From Pseudomonadales bacterium (GTDB lineage Bacteria > Pseudomonadota > Gammaproteobacteria > Pseudomonadales > Halieaceae), in the NCBI GenBank assembly GCA_024234815.1, contig JACKNO010000003.1, positions 558,001 through 622,000 on the forward strand: a stretch of DNA of 64,000 bases, given 5' to 3'. Under the pieces are notes generated by a model. It had not been told where the DNA came from. It searched no databases and saw nothing but the letters and a program-made list of their open reading frames with translations. Shown here one piece after another: positions 1 to 9,093 of the stretch. Both the position numbers and the translations under genes were made by a program. The first letter of the stretch is position 1. Each line of letters begins with the position of its first letter.

Positions 1-427
1 GGCACTTTCTGCTGGATGGCACTCGCAGATCGATTGCCATGCCTGCAGGGTGCACAGAACGTTCCACGGAATTTCCGGGCTGGCGATCCCGGGGGCGCAA
101 CAGACTGGTCACCGTGAGCTTCTCACCACAGCTGTTGTTGTACTGCTGGCTCAGCTTGAGCAAAAACTGCCGGGTTGCAGGAACCGCGTAGGGATAGGAA
201 ACATCGTGCAGTTCAATATATCTGTCCGGGCTTACCTTAACCAGCTGTCCTGGATTGACGTAATCCTGAACGGAACGCGCGGTGTTCACAAAGGAATAGC
301 CGTATGCGAGCGCGGTGCGATACTGGTTTTCTATCGACGCGGGGGATCCCTTGAGGGTCTGGGCCTGGGACAGGCCAACGCTAAGCAGGCAGGTGAAAGC
401 AAGCCCGATCATGGCTGGAAATTTCAT
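1..427 (-). CDS. Secreted peptidase M15-like protein, C-terminal part outside window
   Basis: The reading frame opens with an ATG at 427 and runs without a stop to the window edge, so about 142 N-terminal residues are visible. The first ~22 residues form a signal peptide (charged start, hydrophobic core, SQA-Q cleavage-like end), so the product should be periplasmic or secreted. Near residues 125-136 lies SVHPAGMAIDLR. This matches the S-x-H-x-x-G-x-A-x-D zinc-site signature of M15/LAS-type peptidases and of DUF5715-like proteins, with LRPRDRQ just before it as in that family. The likely role is a peptidoglycan or peptide amidase/peptidase. The second half, with the remaining zinc ligands, is not in the window, so activity cannot be judged. 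Confidence 0.6.
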   Translation of the reverse strand, partial: MKFPAMIGLAFTCLLSVGLSQAQTLKGSPASIENQYRTALAYGYSFVNTARSVQDYVNPGQLVKVSPDRYIELHDVSYPYAVPATRQFLLKLSQQYNNSCGEKLTVTSLLRPRDRQPGNSVERSVHPAGMAIDLRVPSSRKC

Positions 428-715
428 TAGTGTCCCCCCGTAAACACCACATTAAATCGTTCACGCCAGACTTTTATTATGCGTCCGCGCCACTGCAATA
501 GCTTAAAGCTCCTGTAATTTATCACAGTTGTGGCTTAATATGCTGAAAATATTACCAATTTGTCAAGTTGAGAGGCTGCCCATTCGATCTACCGCCCGAA
601 GAGCACACCAGCTCCACTGTCGTGGGCAGGTCTCATTGCGACCCGCGCCGTCTGCCGGGCATGCGAGTTTAGCCGCTGCGGATTCCTTACCACTACCCTT
701 GTACGTTAGACTTCG
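428..715. other. Intergenic region between divergent genes
   Basis: This divergent spacer is AT-rich in its centre (about 465-560) and GC-rich near the porin. It must carry promoters for both the M15-like gene (leftward) and the porin (rightward). I see no clear consensus promoter, hairpin or small gene. Confidence 0.4.
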
Positions 716-2347
716 ATGAAAGTTCACACCGGTATAGCACTCATGGAAAAAGCAGCGACGACCATGCGAAGTTGGCGTGTGCCAGTGCTGGCGTTAATGA
801 TGCTACTGTGCAATGTGACTGTAGCGCAAACTAACCCCGACAGCGCTGCGGCGCCCGCAGCACAAGACATGGACATGGGCGCCATTATCGCCCTGCTGCA
901 GCAGCAACAGCGGGAACTCGCCGAACAGCGCCAGCGGCTGGATGCACAGGCAGGCCAACTCACCGCCCAGTCCGACAAGATCACCGCACTGACAAGGGAA
1001 CTGGACGCCCTGCGCGGGGTACCCGCCCTGCACACTTCGCCGCCTGTGCAAACGCAAAATGGTGAGGCACAGCTCGCCGAAGTCGAGCCCCAGGGCCCGC
1101 CCGCGCCCCGGGAGGAAGCCGCCGAATCATTGGTTACTGCACCCGGAACGATTGTGACTGCCAGCCCCGAGTCAGATTCCGACACGCCCACGGAGACCGC
1201 GGTTGCGGCAGCCCAGGCAGACGACCCGACCCAGGAGTTGCTCAGCAGTTTCCCGGGGGCCTGGCGCCTGCCCGGCACCGATGCGGCCTTCCGGGTCGGC
1301 GGCTTTGTCAGGACGGCCGTCGTCTACAACAAGGACGTATTGACGATTCCCGACCGCTTTATCGTGGGTTCGATACCCGTACAGCAAGCCGACACCAAGG
1401 ACAACGCGGCCCAGTCGAGCATTACCGCCAACCAGTCCCGCCTCAGCTTTGACTACCGCGACGCCACCAGCGCAGGAATCCTGAGAGCGTTCATCGACGG
1501 TGACTTTACCGGCGATAACAATACTTTCAAACTGCGCAACGCCTTCGGGCAGTGGGGCCGCGTACTGGCGGGCCAGACCTGGTCAGCATTCGTTGATACC
1601 AATGCGACCCCGGAGGAGGTTGATTTCGAGGGCCTGAACGGACGTATCAATGTGCGCCAGAGCCAGATACGTTTCTCTCCCAGAATCGGGCGGGATTTTC
1701 AGGCCCAGCTCTCCCTGGAGGACCCCAATCCACAACTCCAGAACGGCAACGGTGTAACCCGGCTGCCCGATATCGTGCTCGCGGGCAGCTTTCAGCCGAA
1801 CAACCGACTGCACTTGCGAACCGCACTGCTGGGCCGGCAGATAAGGGGACAGCAGGATATCCCCGGTACCAGTGATCTCGAGGCGGGCGTGGAGAAGGCG
1901 TATGCCTGGGGCTTGAGCCTCAGCGGCAGCTTTTCAACACCTTTATTCAATAGCCAGGACAAGGTTTTGTTCCAGCTCAATAGAGGGAACGGTATCGGCC
2001 GTTACGTGAACGACCTCAACAGCATCGGAAACTACGACGGTATTTTCGACGAGAGTACCGGCAACCTGCAGCTGTTCAACGTCTTTGCCGGGTACGGCTC
2101 CTTGCAGCACTGGTGGGACGATTCCATGCGTTCCAACTTCACCTTCGGCTGGGTAGAGATCAACAACCCCGGATTTATCGACGGGGAGGCCTATAAGCGC
2201 ACGCTGCGGGCCTCAGCCAATATCATCTGGAATCCGACCGAGCAGGTGGACACGGGGCTCGAGTATCTCTGGGGTCGCCGCCAGAACAAGAGTGGCGATT
2301 ACGGTGACGCCCAGCAGCTGCAGATGATGATCCGGTACATATTCTGA
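716..2347 (+). CDS. DcaP-like trimeric outer-membrane porin
   Basis: Outer-membrane channel of the DcaP-like family, which imports small organic acids. A signal peptide lies around residues 17-38 (MRSWRVPVLALMMLL...), then a Gln/Leu-rich coiled coil (about residues 55-100) that trimerises the N-terminus. A Pro/Thr/Glu-rich linker follows, then the beta-barrel from about residue 180. The barrel entry LPGTDAAFRVGGFVRTA and the following DRFIVGSIPV are typical of DcaP proteins, and the protein ends in an aromatic residue (IRYIF), as outer-membrane barrels do. Length (543) fits. Candidate starts are the ATGs at 716, 743 and 764; none has a good Shine-Dalgarno sequence. 764 gives the neatest signal peptide, so the true protein may be 16 residues shorter. 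Confidence 0.75.
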   Translation: MKVHTGIALMEKAATTMRSWRVPVLALMMLLCNVTVAQTNPDSAAAPAAQDMDMGAIIALLQQQQRELAEQRQRLDAQAGQLTAQSDKITALTRELDALRGVPALHTSPPVQTQNGEAQLAEVEPQGPPAPREEAAESLVTAPGTIVTASPESDSDTPTETAVAAAQADDPTQELLSSFPGAWRLPGTDAAFRVGGFVRTAVVYNKDVLTIPDRFIVGSIPVQQADTKDNAAQSSITANQSRLSFDYRDATSAGILRAFIDGDFTGDNNTFKLRNAFGQWGRVLAGQTWSAFVDTNATPEEVDFEGLNGRINVRQSQIRFSPRIGRDFQAQLSLEDPNPQLQNGNGVTRLPDIVLAGSFQPNNRLHLRTALLGRQIRGQQDIPGTSDLEAGVEKAYAWGLSLSGSFSTPLFNSQDKVLFQLNRGNGIGRYVNDLNSIGNYDGIFDESTGNLQLFNVFAGYGSLQHWWDDSMRSNFTFGWVEINNPGFIDGEAYKRTLRASANIIWNPTEQVDTGLEYLWGRRQNKSGDYGDAQQLQMMIRYIF

Positions 2348-2406
2348 GCGGGTACCCTGCGCTACCGGGAGCCGGACAATTCGCGCCCGGTCGCTCCCGC
2401 TACTGA

Positions 2407-2697
2407 TCACGGTCCAGCGGCGGTAATTATCACCTGTACCTGCGCAGCTCCCTCGCGCAGTTTGCGAGCCTGTTGGTACTCCGGCGAGTTGTACCAGGCC
2501 TGGGCGCTGCTCATGTCGGCCCACTCCGTCACGATCACGTATTCGGCCGGTGGCCCCTCCAGCACCTGCAACGCGGCCGGCCTTACCACCACGCGACCGC
2601 CATGGGCGGCGACAGTCGGGTGCGCCAGTTTCCGGTACTCCAGAACTCGTTGCTCGTCAAAAACCTGCAGGTAGGTAGAAATTACATAAACAGTCAT
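2407..2697 (-). CDS. DUF1330 family protein
   Basis: Small (96 aa) dimeric alpha-beta-barrel-type protein of the DUF1330 family. The layout is characteristic: an N-terminal beta strand (MTVYVISTYLQV), then F-x-x-Y near residue 20, HGGRVVVRP in the middle, EGPPAEYVIVTEW, and A-x-x-W-Y-N-S-P-E-Y-Q. The biochemical role of the family is unknown. It resembles ABM/EthD-like small-molecule-binding folds and often sits near catabolic genes. A FAD-dependent monooxygenase gene follows upstream on the same strand after about 110 bp, so the two may be co-transcribed. Confidence 0.75.
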   Translation of the reverse strand: MTVYVISTYLQVFDEQRVLEYRKLAHPTVAAHGGRVVVRPAALQVLEGPPAEYVIVTEWADMSSAQAWYNSPEYQQARKLREGAAQVQVIITAAGP

Positions 2698-2807
2698 GGT
2701 TTCTCCTCAGGGGTGTCAGGCCGGGCTTACGCGATTGCCACTCGCTTCCACGGGTGAGTGCCCGGCCCACACTGGCCTGGTTGGGGCGGATATCCCGGAG
2801 GGACTGA

Positions 2808-4058
2808 TCAGCGGCCACTCTGATTGAGGGTGTCTTTATCAAAACCGGCAATCTGTTTATACCGGTCCGCGATTTCGCGCAATTCGGCGGCGGGTATAAC
2901 CTGCTCGATGTCAGTGAATCCGGCGGGCGCACGCTGTTCAGCCAACTGCATCACCTGCTCCGGCCCGTTGCCGCGATTGGCCAGTACAATAGCGGCCGTT
3001 TTGGGTCTGCGCTCGGCATCATAGGCCGCGAACGCCTCCTGCGGATCGCTGTGTTCCTGCAACATACGCGTGATACACGCCGCGTCGAGAATTCCCTGGG
3101 ATGCACCGTTTGAACCGATCGGGTACATGGGGTGGGCGGCGTCACCCACCAGGGCGAGCTTGCCAAATACCCAACTGGCAACCGGGTCGCGATCGACCAT
3201 TGGAAATTCATAGATCGCTGCCGCACTGCGGATCATCCGGGGTATATCGAGCCAGTCAAACTTCCAGGACTCGAACTGCGGCAGAAAATCGGCGAGTTCA
3301 CCGGGACGGTTCCAGTCCTCGCGAGAAGCCAGTGTTTTCGGTTCGTAGCGCAGCTCGGCTATCCAGTTAGTGTAGGAGCGGCCCCGGCGATAGTGATTGG
3401 CGCTGATCGGGTAGCACACAAATTTCTGGTCCTGGTGCCCAGCCATAAACATGGAGCGTCCGCCCAGGAACTGATCCGACTCGGTGACCCCACGCCACAA
3501 TATCGCCCCGTTCCAGATGGGCATACCCTCGTCGGGGTAGTGGATGGCGCGGGCGCGGGAGTGGATGCCGTCGGCGGCAATAACGCAATCGGCATCGGCA
3601 CTGGCCATGCGTGCGCCCGTTCTGCGATTGATAAAGTGCAGCCGGACCCGGCCGTCACCGGTGTTTTCGTAATCCTGCAGATGGTGGCCTGTGTGCAGGC
3701 ATTCCGCCCCCAGCCGCGACTGCACGGCACGCAGCAGCAGACCCTGGAGTTGGCCGCGATGCGCGGAAAACTGGGGCCAGAGATAGCCGGCATCCAGGCC
3801 CCGGGGTTCGCGCCAGATCAGTTGGCCGAGTTTATTGAAGTAGCACAGCTCGGCGGTCTCCACCGCGATTTCGCGAAGCTCCTCCAGCAGGCCCAGTTCT
3901 ATCAGTTCCCGCACCGCGTGCGGAAGCAGGTTGATCCCGACACCCAATTCGCGCAACTCGTCCACACTTTCATAAATGCGGCACGCCATGCCCGCCCGGT
4001 GCAACATGAGTGCTGTTGTCAGGCCGCCTATGCCGCCACCGATAATGGCTATTTCCAC
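2808..4058 (-). CDS. FAD-dependent aromatic-type monooxygenase (PhzS-like)
   Basis: Class A flavoprotein monooxygenase of 416 aa. The N-terminal Rossmann motif IIGGGIGGLTTALML binds the ADP part of FAD. The second FAD motif GDAAHPMYPIGSNGASQ lies near residues 295-312, and an ADGIHS segment corresponds to the conserved DG motif. The overall pattern resembles PhzS-like and 6-hydroxynicotinate-3-monooxygenase-like enzymes, which hydroxylate aromatic rings using NAD(P)H and O2. The substrate cannot be read from the sequence. It is on the same strand as the downstream DUF1330 gene, and a 184-bp spacer separates it from the NDH-2 gene. The long plus-strand frame on the opposite strand is a shadow of this gene. 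Confidence 0.8.
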   Translation of the reverse strand: MEIAIIGGGIGGLTTALMLHRAGMACRIYESVDELRELGVGINLLPHAVRELIELGLLEELREIAVETAELCYFNKLGQLIWREPRGLDAGYLWPQFSAHRGQLQGLLLRAVQSRLGAECLHTGHHLQDYENTGDGRVRLHFINRRTGARMASADADCVIAADGIHSRARAIHYPDEGMPIWNGAILWRGVTESDQFLGGRSMFMAGHQDQKFVCYPISANHYRRGRSYTNWIAELRYEPKTLASREDWNRPGELADFLPQFESWKFDWLDIPRMIRSAAAIYEFPMVDRDPVASWVFGKLALVGDAAHPMYPIGSNGASQGILDAACITRMLQEHSDPQEAFAAYDAERRPKTAAIVLANRGNGPEQVMQLAEQRAPAGFTDIEQVIPAAELREIADRYKQIAGFDKDTLNQSGR

Positions 4059-4242
4059 GCTGCTGGTTCCCCGCTATGCTGGAGTTATTCTGGCTGTTAT
4101 AGCTGTGTCGGCAGACCATACTAACCCCACCCATAGCGCTCAACGATACCCCAATGGTGTTGGTGTCACGCTGTCACTGTAAGGCCCTGGTTATGGCGCC
4201 ATCGGCTATCAAGTAGCCACGGATGTCAGGGTGCCGCGCCGC

Positions 4243-5559
4243 TCAGTGCAGCTTGATCATCCGGCGAACCGTCCGATGGATTCTTCCCGCCCACATGAAG
4301 TAGACCGTTCGCAAATAACCGTGCAGTGCAATCTGGTGCATGCGGTACAGGGACAGATACGCCAGCCGTGCCAAAAGCCCCTCCACGAAAATTTCCCGGG
4401 TCGCGAAGGGCCCCATCATCGCCCCCAGGGTCTTGTAGCGGGCCAGGTTCACCAGTGAACCCATATCCTTGTAGTGGTAGGGTTGCAGCTTCGCCGCCCC
4501 ATCGCGCTCCAGAGCTACGAGATTGCGGTAGCAGTTGTCCGCCATCTGGTGGGCGGACTGGGCACGGGGAGGCACGAAGCGGCCGTCGCCCATGGCTCGG
4601 CTGGCGCAATCACCGATGGCAAAGACCGCCGGGTCGCGGGTTGTCTGAAGCGTCTCGGTGACGACCAACTGGTTGTTGCGGCCAGTTTCCAACCCCGCCA
4701 GATCCCGCAGGAAGTTCGCGCCCTTGACGCCGGCCGCCCAGACCATGATGCAGGCCGGTATCAATTCGCCATCCCTGGTAATCAGCCCTTCGGAGGTAGC
4801 CTCGGTGATCTGGGTGGATACCCGCACATCCACTCCCAACTCCTGGAGTGTCTGTAGCGCCTTGGCGGATATGCTCTCGGGCAGCGGTGGGAGTAGTCGC
4901 GGCCCTGCCTCCACCAGGGTGATTTTCAGGAACCGCTGCACCGGAGCCGATGCAAGCCCCTCGACACCGGACGGCGCGTATTTCTTCAGTACTTCGATCA
5001 CATGGTGCTGTACCGCGGCCAGTTCCACACCGGTGGCACCACCACCGACGATAGCGACAGTGACCGGTTCCGCTGAGTGAGTGCCACTGAAACGCAGCAG
5101 CTCTTCGGTCAACTGCTCGTGCAGCTTGACTGCCTGGCTGGAGCTGTCCAGGGTGATGCAATTTTGCGCGACGCCGGGGGTGCCGAAATCGTTGGATACG
5201 CTCCCCACGGCCAGGACCAGGTAATCGTATGGAATGTGGCGCACAGGTAATAGCGCCTGCCCCTTGCTGCCAAACAGCGGTGCCAGCTCGATTTCCCTGC
5301 GGTCGCGGTCGACGCCCTGCATTTCTCCGAAACAATAGCGATAGCCATTTTTGAGGGCGTGAGCCCGGTATTCCAGCGCATCCGCACCGATGTCCATGAA
5401 ACCGGTGGCGACTTCGTGCAGCAGTGGTTTCCAAAGGTGCCGCTCCGCGGCATCCACCAGCGTGATTTCGACATCTTCGCGCCGCCGATATTTGCGCCCC
5501 AACCGGGACACTAACTCCAGGCCGCCCGCGCCACCACCCACCACCACTATTCGCTTCAT
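4243..5559 (-). CDS. ndh: Type II NADH dehydrogenase (NDH-2)
   Basis: Single-subunit, non-proton-pumping NADH:quinone oxidoreductase, peripheral on the inner membrane. Two dinucleotide-binding motifs are visible: VVVGGGAGGLEL at the very N-terminus (FAD) and VAIVGGGATGVELA about residues 165-178 (NADH). LWKPLLHEVATG, AVGSVSNDFGTPGV and AIGDCA near residue 315 are typical of the family. The C-terminus (LHGYLRTVYFMWAGRIHR) matches the amphipathic membrane anchor of bacterial NDH-2. The ATG at 5559 is preferred because AAGGA lies 8 bases upstream; the ATG at 5568 has its purine run directly against it. No operon partner is obvious. Confidence 0.85.
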   Translation of the reverse strand: MKRIVVVGGGAGGLELVSRLGRKYRRREDVEITLVDAAERHLWKPLLHEVATGFMDIGADALEYRAHALKNGYRYCFGEMQGVDRDRREIELAPLFGSKGQALLPVRHIPYDYLVLAVGSVSNDFGTPGVAQNCITLDSSSQAVKLHEQLTEELLRFSGTHSAEPVTVAIVGGGATGVELAAVQHHVIEVLKKYAPSGVEGLASAPVQRFLKITLVEAGPRLLPPLPESISAKALQTLQELGVDVRVSTQITEATSEGLITRDGELIPACIMVWAAGVKGANFLRDLAGLETGRNNQLVVTETLQTTRDPAVFAIGDCASRAMGDGRFVPPRAQSAHQMADNCYRNLVALERDGAAKLQPYHYKDMGSLVNLARYKTLGAMMGPFATREIFVEGLLARLAYLSLYRMHQIALHGYLRTVYFMWAGRIHRTVRRMIKLH

Positions 5560-5751
5560 TCCTGTCATCCTTCCCTGCGTAAAATAGCACCGCAGACCGC
5601 CCGCAACGGCCATTATGTCACGCCGCGCGGATAGCCATGTACTGCAAGCAGCTTAGTGCAATGTGGCCTATCGGGATACCGATGCCGGTGCGGGTGATTC
5701 AGGCTAGCGGGCGCGGCCGGTAGCGGGAACGAACCGGGAAATATCGCAAAT

Positions 5752-6756
5752 TTACCAGTTGTACCCCAGGGCCATAACCCACTCCAAATCGTAGTCTCCG
5801 TTCGAACCCACGCTGACACCGGCCCGGTCATACTCCAACCTGAGCTCGGCCACCAACCCCTTGTATAAGGGAAGGGTCAGCGCGGTTTTGGACTGGAACA
5901 GGTAGCCATCGGAAATCGCGAAAACCCAGCCTAACTCGCCCGAATGGGAGACTTCAACATCGTGCCAGTGTGTTTGCCAGGTCATCGTCCACATCATGCT
6001 ACTCCCTGGTTCGAGCTGCCCATCCTTATCTTCGAAGTAGTAATACATCAGGGCCGGCCCCGCCTGCAGGCTTATGGCCAGGTCCTGCGCGGGCTTGATG
6101 TCCCTGCCGATACCGCCACCTCCGGCGTAGACTTCCCGCAATGACTCGAACTCGTCACGGTAATAGCGCCCTCGCCCGAACCAGAACCAGCCATTGTCGC
6201 GCAGGAGGTCGTACTGGTAGTTCGCATCCGCGTCATCATCGGTAGTTTCGCCATCTGTTTCTTCGTAGTCGACGTCAAGATAGACATTGTGGCGATATCC
6301 GGGCCGATTCCAGCGTGCTTTCAGGTTTACCGTAATCTCGTCCGAGGGATTGGCGCCGCGGTCGACATCCAGTGCGGTGGTAAACTTGCCAGTGCTGCCG
6401 GTTGCCGGCGGCGGCACACGAAGCCCGGAGCTGGCCAGGGAGTGCAGCTGCTCCTTGGCGCAGTTCGCAGACCACTGGCTTTTCCTCACCTCCAGCAGGC
6501 AGTCTTTGAACTCCGTACTCCTCTGTCCCAACTCGATTGGGGCCTTGCGGTCGCTTTGCAGGGAAAGCACATCGCTTTTTTCGATACTGACGTTCCCGAT
6601 CTTGTCGGCGTTCCAAACCAGCTTTTTCGGCCCGATACTGACCAGTTCCCCCGGCAGGACTGCGCCGTTTTCGAGACGCAAAACTCCGGCTTGGACGAAG
6701 CAGGACGCTCCCATCAGCAGTAATGTGGCAATCAGTCGGAAAACAGATTCAGGCAT
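5752..6756 (-). CDS. DUF481 family outer-membrane-associated protein (YdiY-like)
   Basis: Protein of about 334 aa with an N-terminal signal peptide (MPESVFRLIATLLLMGASCFVQA). A short region rich in I-x-x-S-D-V-L-S-L-type strands follows (residues 25-60), then a C-terminal DUF481 beta-barrel-like domain (about 125-334) with alternating aromatic strands and a terminal W. DUF481 proteins are predicted salt- or acid-stress-linked outer-membrane barrels. The ATG at 6756 is chosen because it begins the signal peptide; the frame extends 20 residues upstream without a signal. The function is otherwise unknown. Confidence 0.75.
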   Translation of the reverse strand: MPESVFRLIATLLLMGASCFVQAGVLRLENGAVLPGELVSIGPKKLVWNADKIGNVSIEKSDVLSLQSDRKAPIELGQRSTEFKDCLLEVRKSQWSANCAKEQLHSLASSGLRVPPPATGSTGKFTTALDVDRGANPSDEITVNLKARWNRPGYRHNVYLDVDYEETDGETTDDDADANYQYDLLRDNGWFWFGRGRYYRDEFESLREVYAGGGGIGRDIKPAQDLAISLQAGPALMYYYFEDKDGQLEPGSSMMWTMTWQTHWHDVEVSHSGELGWVFAISDGYLFQSKTALTLPLYKGLVAELRLEYDRAGVSVGSNGDYDLEWVMALGYNW

Positions 6757-7130
6757 TGTATGGCACCCACGGCTAGGGCTCGCAGAGTGTGCCACCAAGC
6801 AGGTCAGCGGGGGCACGAATTGGAGCCGGATTGGCCTTCAGATTGTCACAACAGATTACTCGCGGATCACAGTCAGGGATAGGAAAACCATCTGCCACCA
6901 CCCTCTGCGCAGTCTGTTTGCGAAGCTGGTTAACCCTTTCCTGGCAGGGGTGAACTATCTGTTTTTCCATCGGAGTCAGCCGCCAAAGTCCTGCGGACTG
7001 ATATTTCCCATGACAAGTCCTGGCGGAGCCGGGCTTTATGGCGGATGTAAGCAGCAGGCAGCCCCAACACTGCTGTGCTAACCTCCTTTGTACACGCTAT
7101 CAATGTATACATCATCAAAGGAGCGCTGCC
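6757..7130. other. Intergenic region upstream of dodecin
   Basis: 374 bases between the divergent DUF481 and dodecin genes. A 65-codon minus-strand frame (6773-6970) lacks a Shine-Dalgarno sequence and resembles nothing I know. I see no convincing RNA gene or hairpin terminator. Confidence 0.35.
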
Positions 7131-7340
7131 ATGAACGATCATGTTTATAAAAAAATTGATGTGGTTGGGTCCTCACGCGAAAGTGTAGATGACGCGATTC
7201 GCAAGGCGATCGTAAAAGCGTCCAGGTCTGTGCACAACCTGGAGTGGTTTGAGGTCGACAGTATTCGCGGCCACATCGAGGACGGTGAAGTGGGTCACTT
7301 TCAGGTGACAATGAAGCTGGGCTTTCGTCTTGAAGACTGA
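7131..7340 (+). CDS. Dodecin family flavin-storage protein
   Basis: 69-aa dodecin, a dodecameric flavin-binding protein that buffers FMN/riboflavin or CoA in the cytoplasm. The whole length matches the family: HVYKKIDVVGSSRESVDDAI, then A-S-x-x-V-x-x-L-E-W-F-E-V with the conserved flavin-stacking Trp, then a central GHIEDGEVGHFQVTMKLGF. The ATG at 7131 has AAAGGAG 7 bases upstream; longer in-frame extensions lack such a site. It stands alone, but flavoprotein genes (NDH-2, FAD oxidase) flank it, which fits a flavin-buffering role. Confidence 0.9.
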   Translation: MNDHVYKKIDVVGSSRESVDDAIRKAIVKASRSVHNLEWFEVDSIRGHIEDGEVGHFQVTMKLGFRLED

Positions 7341-7417
7341 CGCTGCGGGTCATTCACTGGATATTTACAGGCAGTTTATCAGCACAACCGATTACGTGAT
7401 TGAGGTGAAGCGCGTGA

Positions 7418-8980
7418 TTACAAACCCAACACCCCGGGATTCATTTTTCCACATGGGTCCACCGCCCGTTTAATTGACCGGACAAGGTCGAGAGCCGGGG
7501 ATTTCAGCGCCGAGGCATAGTGATAACTTCGGCCTATTTGCAAATGAGCGGCCCCTATACTCGAAAAATAATCCACTATTTCCTGTCGAATCAAGGCCAC
7601 CGCGGCCCTGGCCTGGAGATTCTCCTCCCGCTTGGGCACGCGCCGATAATACTGCGGTTCAACACTGTCGCGATGAATGTCATCCACGGCATCCGGCCAG
7701 AAAAACAAGGGCTCGATGGCGATACAGTTGGTCGATATGTTGTTGTAGAGAAACCCGGTCTGGATTACATAGCGATCAATCAGCTTCCGGTGTCGTTCAA
7801 AAATATCCATAACGCCGGCCGTCGCCGGAATCGCCTGTGACAGCGCCACCAGGCCGTGCACCGGGACCCAGCGCTCGCCATCTGGGCCTATCATATTGTT
7901 CACAGGGCCGAAGGGATCGCCGCGAAGAATTTTAGGGATGCTGTTCGCCACCTCGCGCCCGCCATGGTTCGCGGCGATCTGCCGGACCTGCTGCAAAGCG
8001 GCCTCCGCGGAAGACTCTGTGCGTTCCTCGATATTAATGTACAGTGGCCAGAGTAAATCCTTCATGAAACTTCGACCGGCCATTGCAATCCTTGCTCCAT
8101 CCTTGATCGCACTCATCACTGAGTCACTGGATTTCAGTACCCCCAACATGGATTTCGCATCGCTCATCACGCTTTCCCGCCTGGCGCGCATCGCCGTAAG
8201 GCTGGGATCAAAGCCGAAACACTCCATCGCCAGCCCCTGGCGTGAAATTTCATTCATCGTGTTAAGCAGGGGAACATAGTCGGCAAAATCGAACGAAGCG
8301 TAAGCCCTGGCAGCAAACTCCGGCACCAGCCTCAGGGTGACGCTGGCCTTGATGCCCAGCGCACCACTATCGCAGGTAAATATCCCCGTGAGATCGGGAC
8401 CGAAATGCCGGAAAAAAGGTGAGGCATTAATTTGCGCCGCGGAACCGGTGGATAAAACAGAACCATCGGCGAGAACCACATCCATGCCGAGAACCGAGTC
8501 AACCGCGCTACCGTACTGCCCTCCTCCCCAGAAAATGCTGTTCTGGGATATGCTCCCGCCAACGGTCGCCTTTATGCCCGACAGAGTTCCCCAGTAAGGG
8601 GTTCTGACTCCGCTGCCCTTTAAAGCCTCGTACAACGATTTCCATGTGCAACCCGCTTCCACGGTCACATACATATCCTCACGATTAATCTCGAGGATAC
8701 GGTTCATCCGCCGGCAGTCCACTATCACACTATTGGCTTCATCAGGGGTATATGCCCTGGTATAGGACATGCCGCCACCGCGAGCGATCACCGCATACCC
8801 AGCTTCGGTTGTTATCGCTACCAGCTGTGCCAGTTGCTCACGGTCAGCGGGCTGCACCACCGCCGCACAGGTTTCACCGCGCTGCCAGATATCCTGTGAA
8901 TACAGAACCCTGTTGCTTTCATCGGCGAGTAAAAATTGTTCGCCGACCACAGCGGTCAGCTTGGACAACAGTTCTTCCAT
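7418..8980 (-). CDS. FAD-linked oxidase (PCMH-type, vanillyl-alcohol-oxidase family)
   Basis: 520-aa flavoprotein with a PCMH-type FAD-binding domain in residues 30-215: VVQPADREQLAQLV, then the pyrophosphate loop VIARGGGMSYTRAYTP, then TVGGSISQNSIFWGGGQYGSA. The C-terminal substrate-binding domain ends with R-S-I-K-R-A-V-D-P-x-G-x-M-N-P-G, the usual FAD-oxidase_C closing motif. Relatives include D-lactate/glycolate oxidase, 4-cresol dehydrogenase and alkylglycerone-phosphate synthase. The substrate is not identifiable. I see no His or Cys in the usual covalent-flavin positions. It lies upstream of no obvious partner on its strand, with a 113-bp gap to the EthD gene, so co-transcription with the EthD/SDR pair is possible. 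Confidence 0.75.
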   Translation of the reverse strand: MEELLSKLTAVVGEQFLLADESNRVLYSQDIWQRGETCAAVVQPADREQLAQLVAITTEAGYAVIARGGGMSYTRAYTPDEANSVIVDCRRMNRILEINREDMYVTVEAGCTWKSLYEALKGSGVRTPYWGTLSGIKATVGGSISQNSIFWGGGQYGSAVDSVLGMDVVLADGSVLSTGSAAQINASPFFRHFGPDLTGIFTCDSGALGIKASVTLRLVPEFAARAYASFDFADYVPLLNTMNEISRQGLAMECFGFDPSLTAMRARRESVMSDAKSMLGVLKSSDSVMSAIKDGARIAMAGRSFMKDLLWPLYINIEERTESSAEAALQQVRQIAANHGGREVANSIPKILRGDPFGPVNNMIGPDGERWVPVHGLVALSQAIPATAGVMDIFERHRKLIDRYVIQTGFLYNNISTNCIAIEPLFFWPDAVDDIHRDSVEPQYYRRVPKREENLQARAAVALIRQEIVDYFSSIGAAHLQIGRSYHYASALKSPALDLVRSIKRAVDPCGKMNPGVLGL

Positions 8981-9093
8981 GACACTTGCACCTATCGATC
9001 AACAACACCCTCACTTTTATCTCCATTTGCCAAAAAGTAAAGACTGGCAGGAAACGTGGCAGTTGCCGAATCGTCCTATGAATGCAGGACCAA

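Noticed and set aside
3132..4124. 330-codon plus-strand frame across the FAD monooxygenase
   Set aside because: It is antisense to a gene with clear FAD motifs and encodes nothing recognisable; a shadow of high-GC coding sequence.
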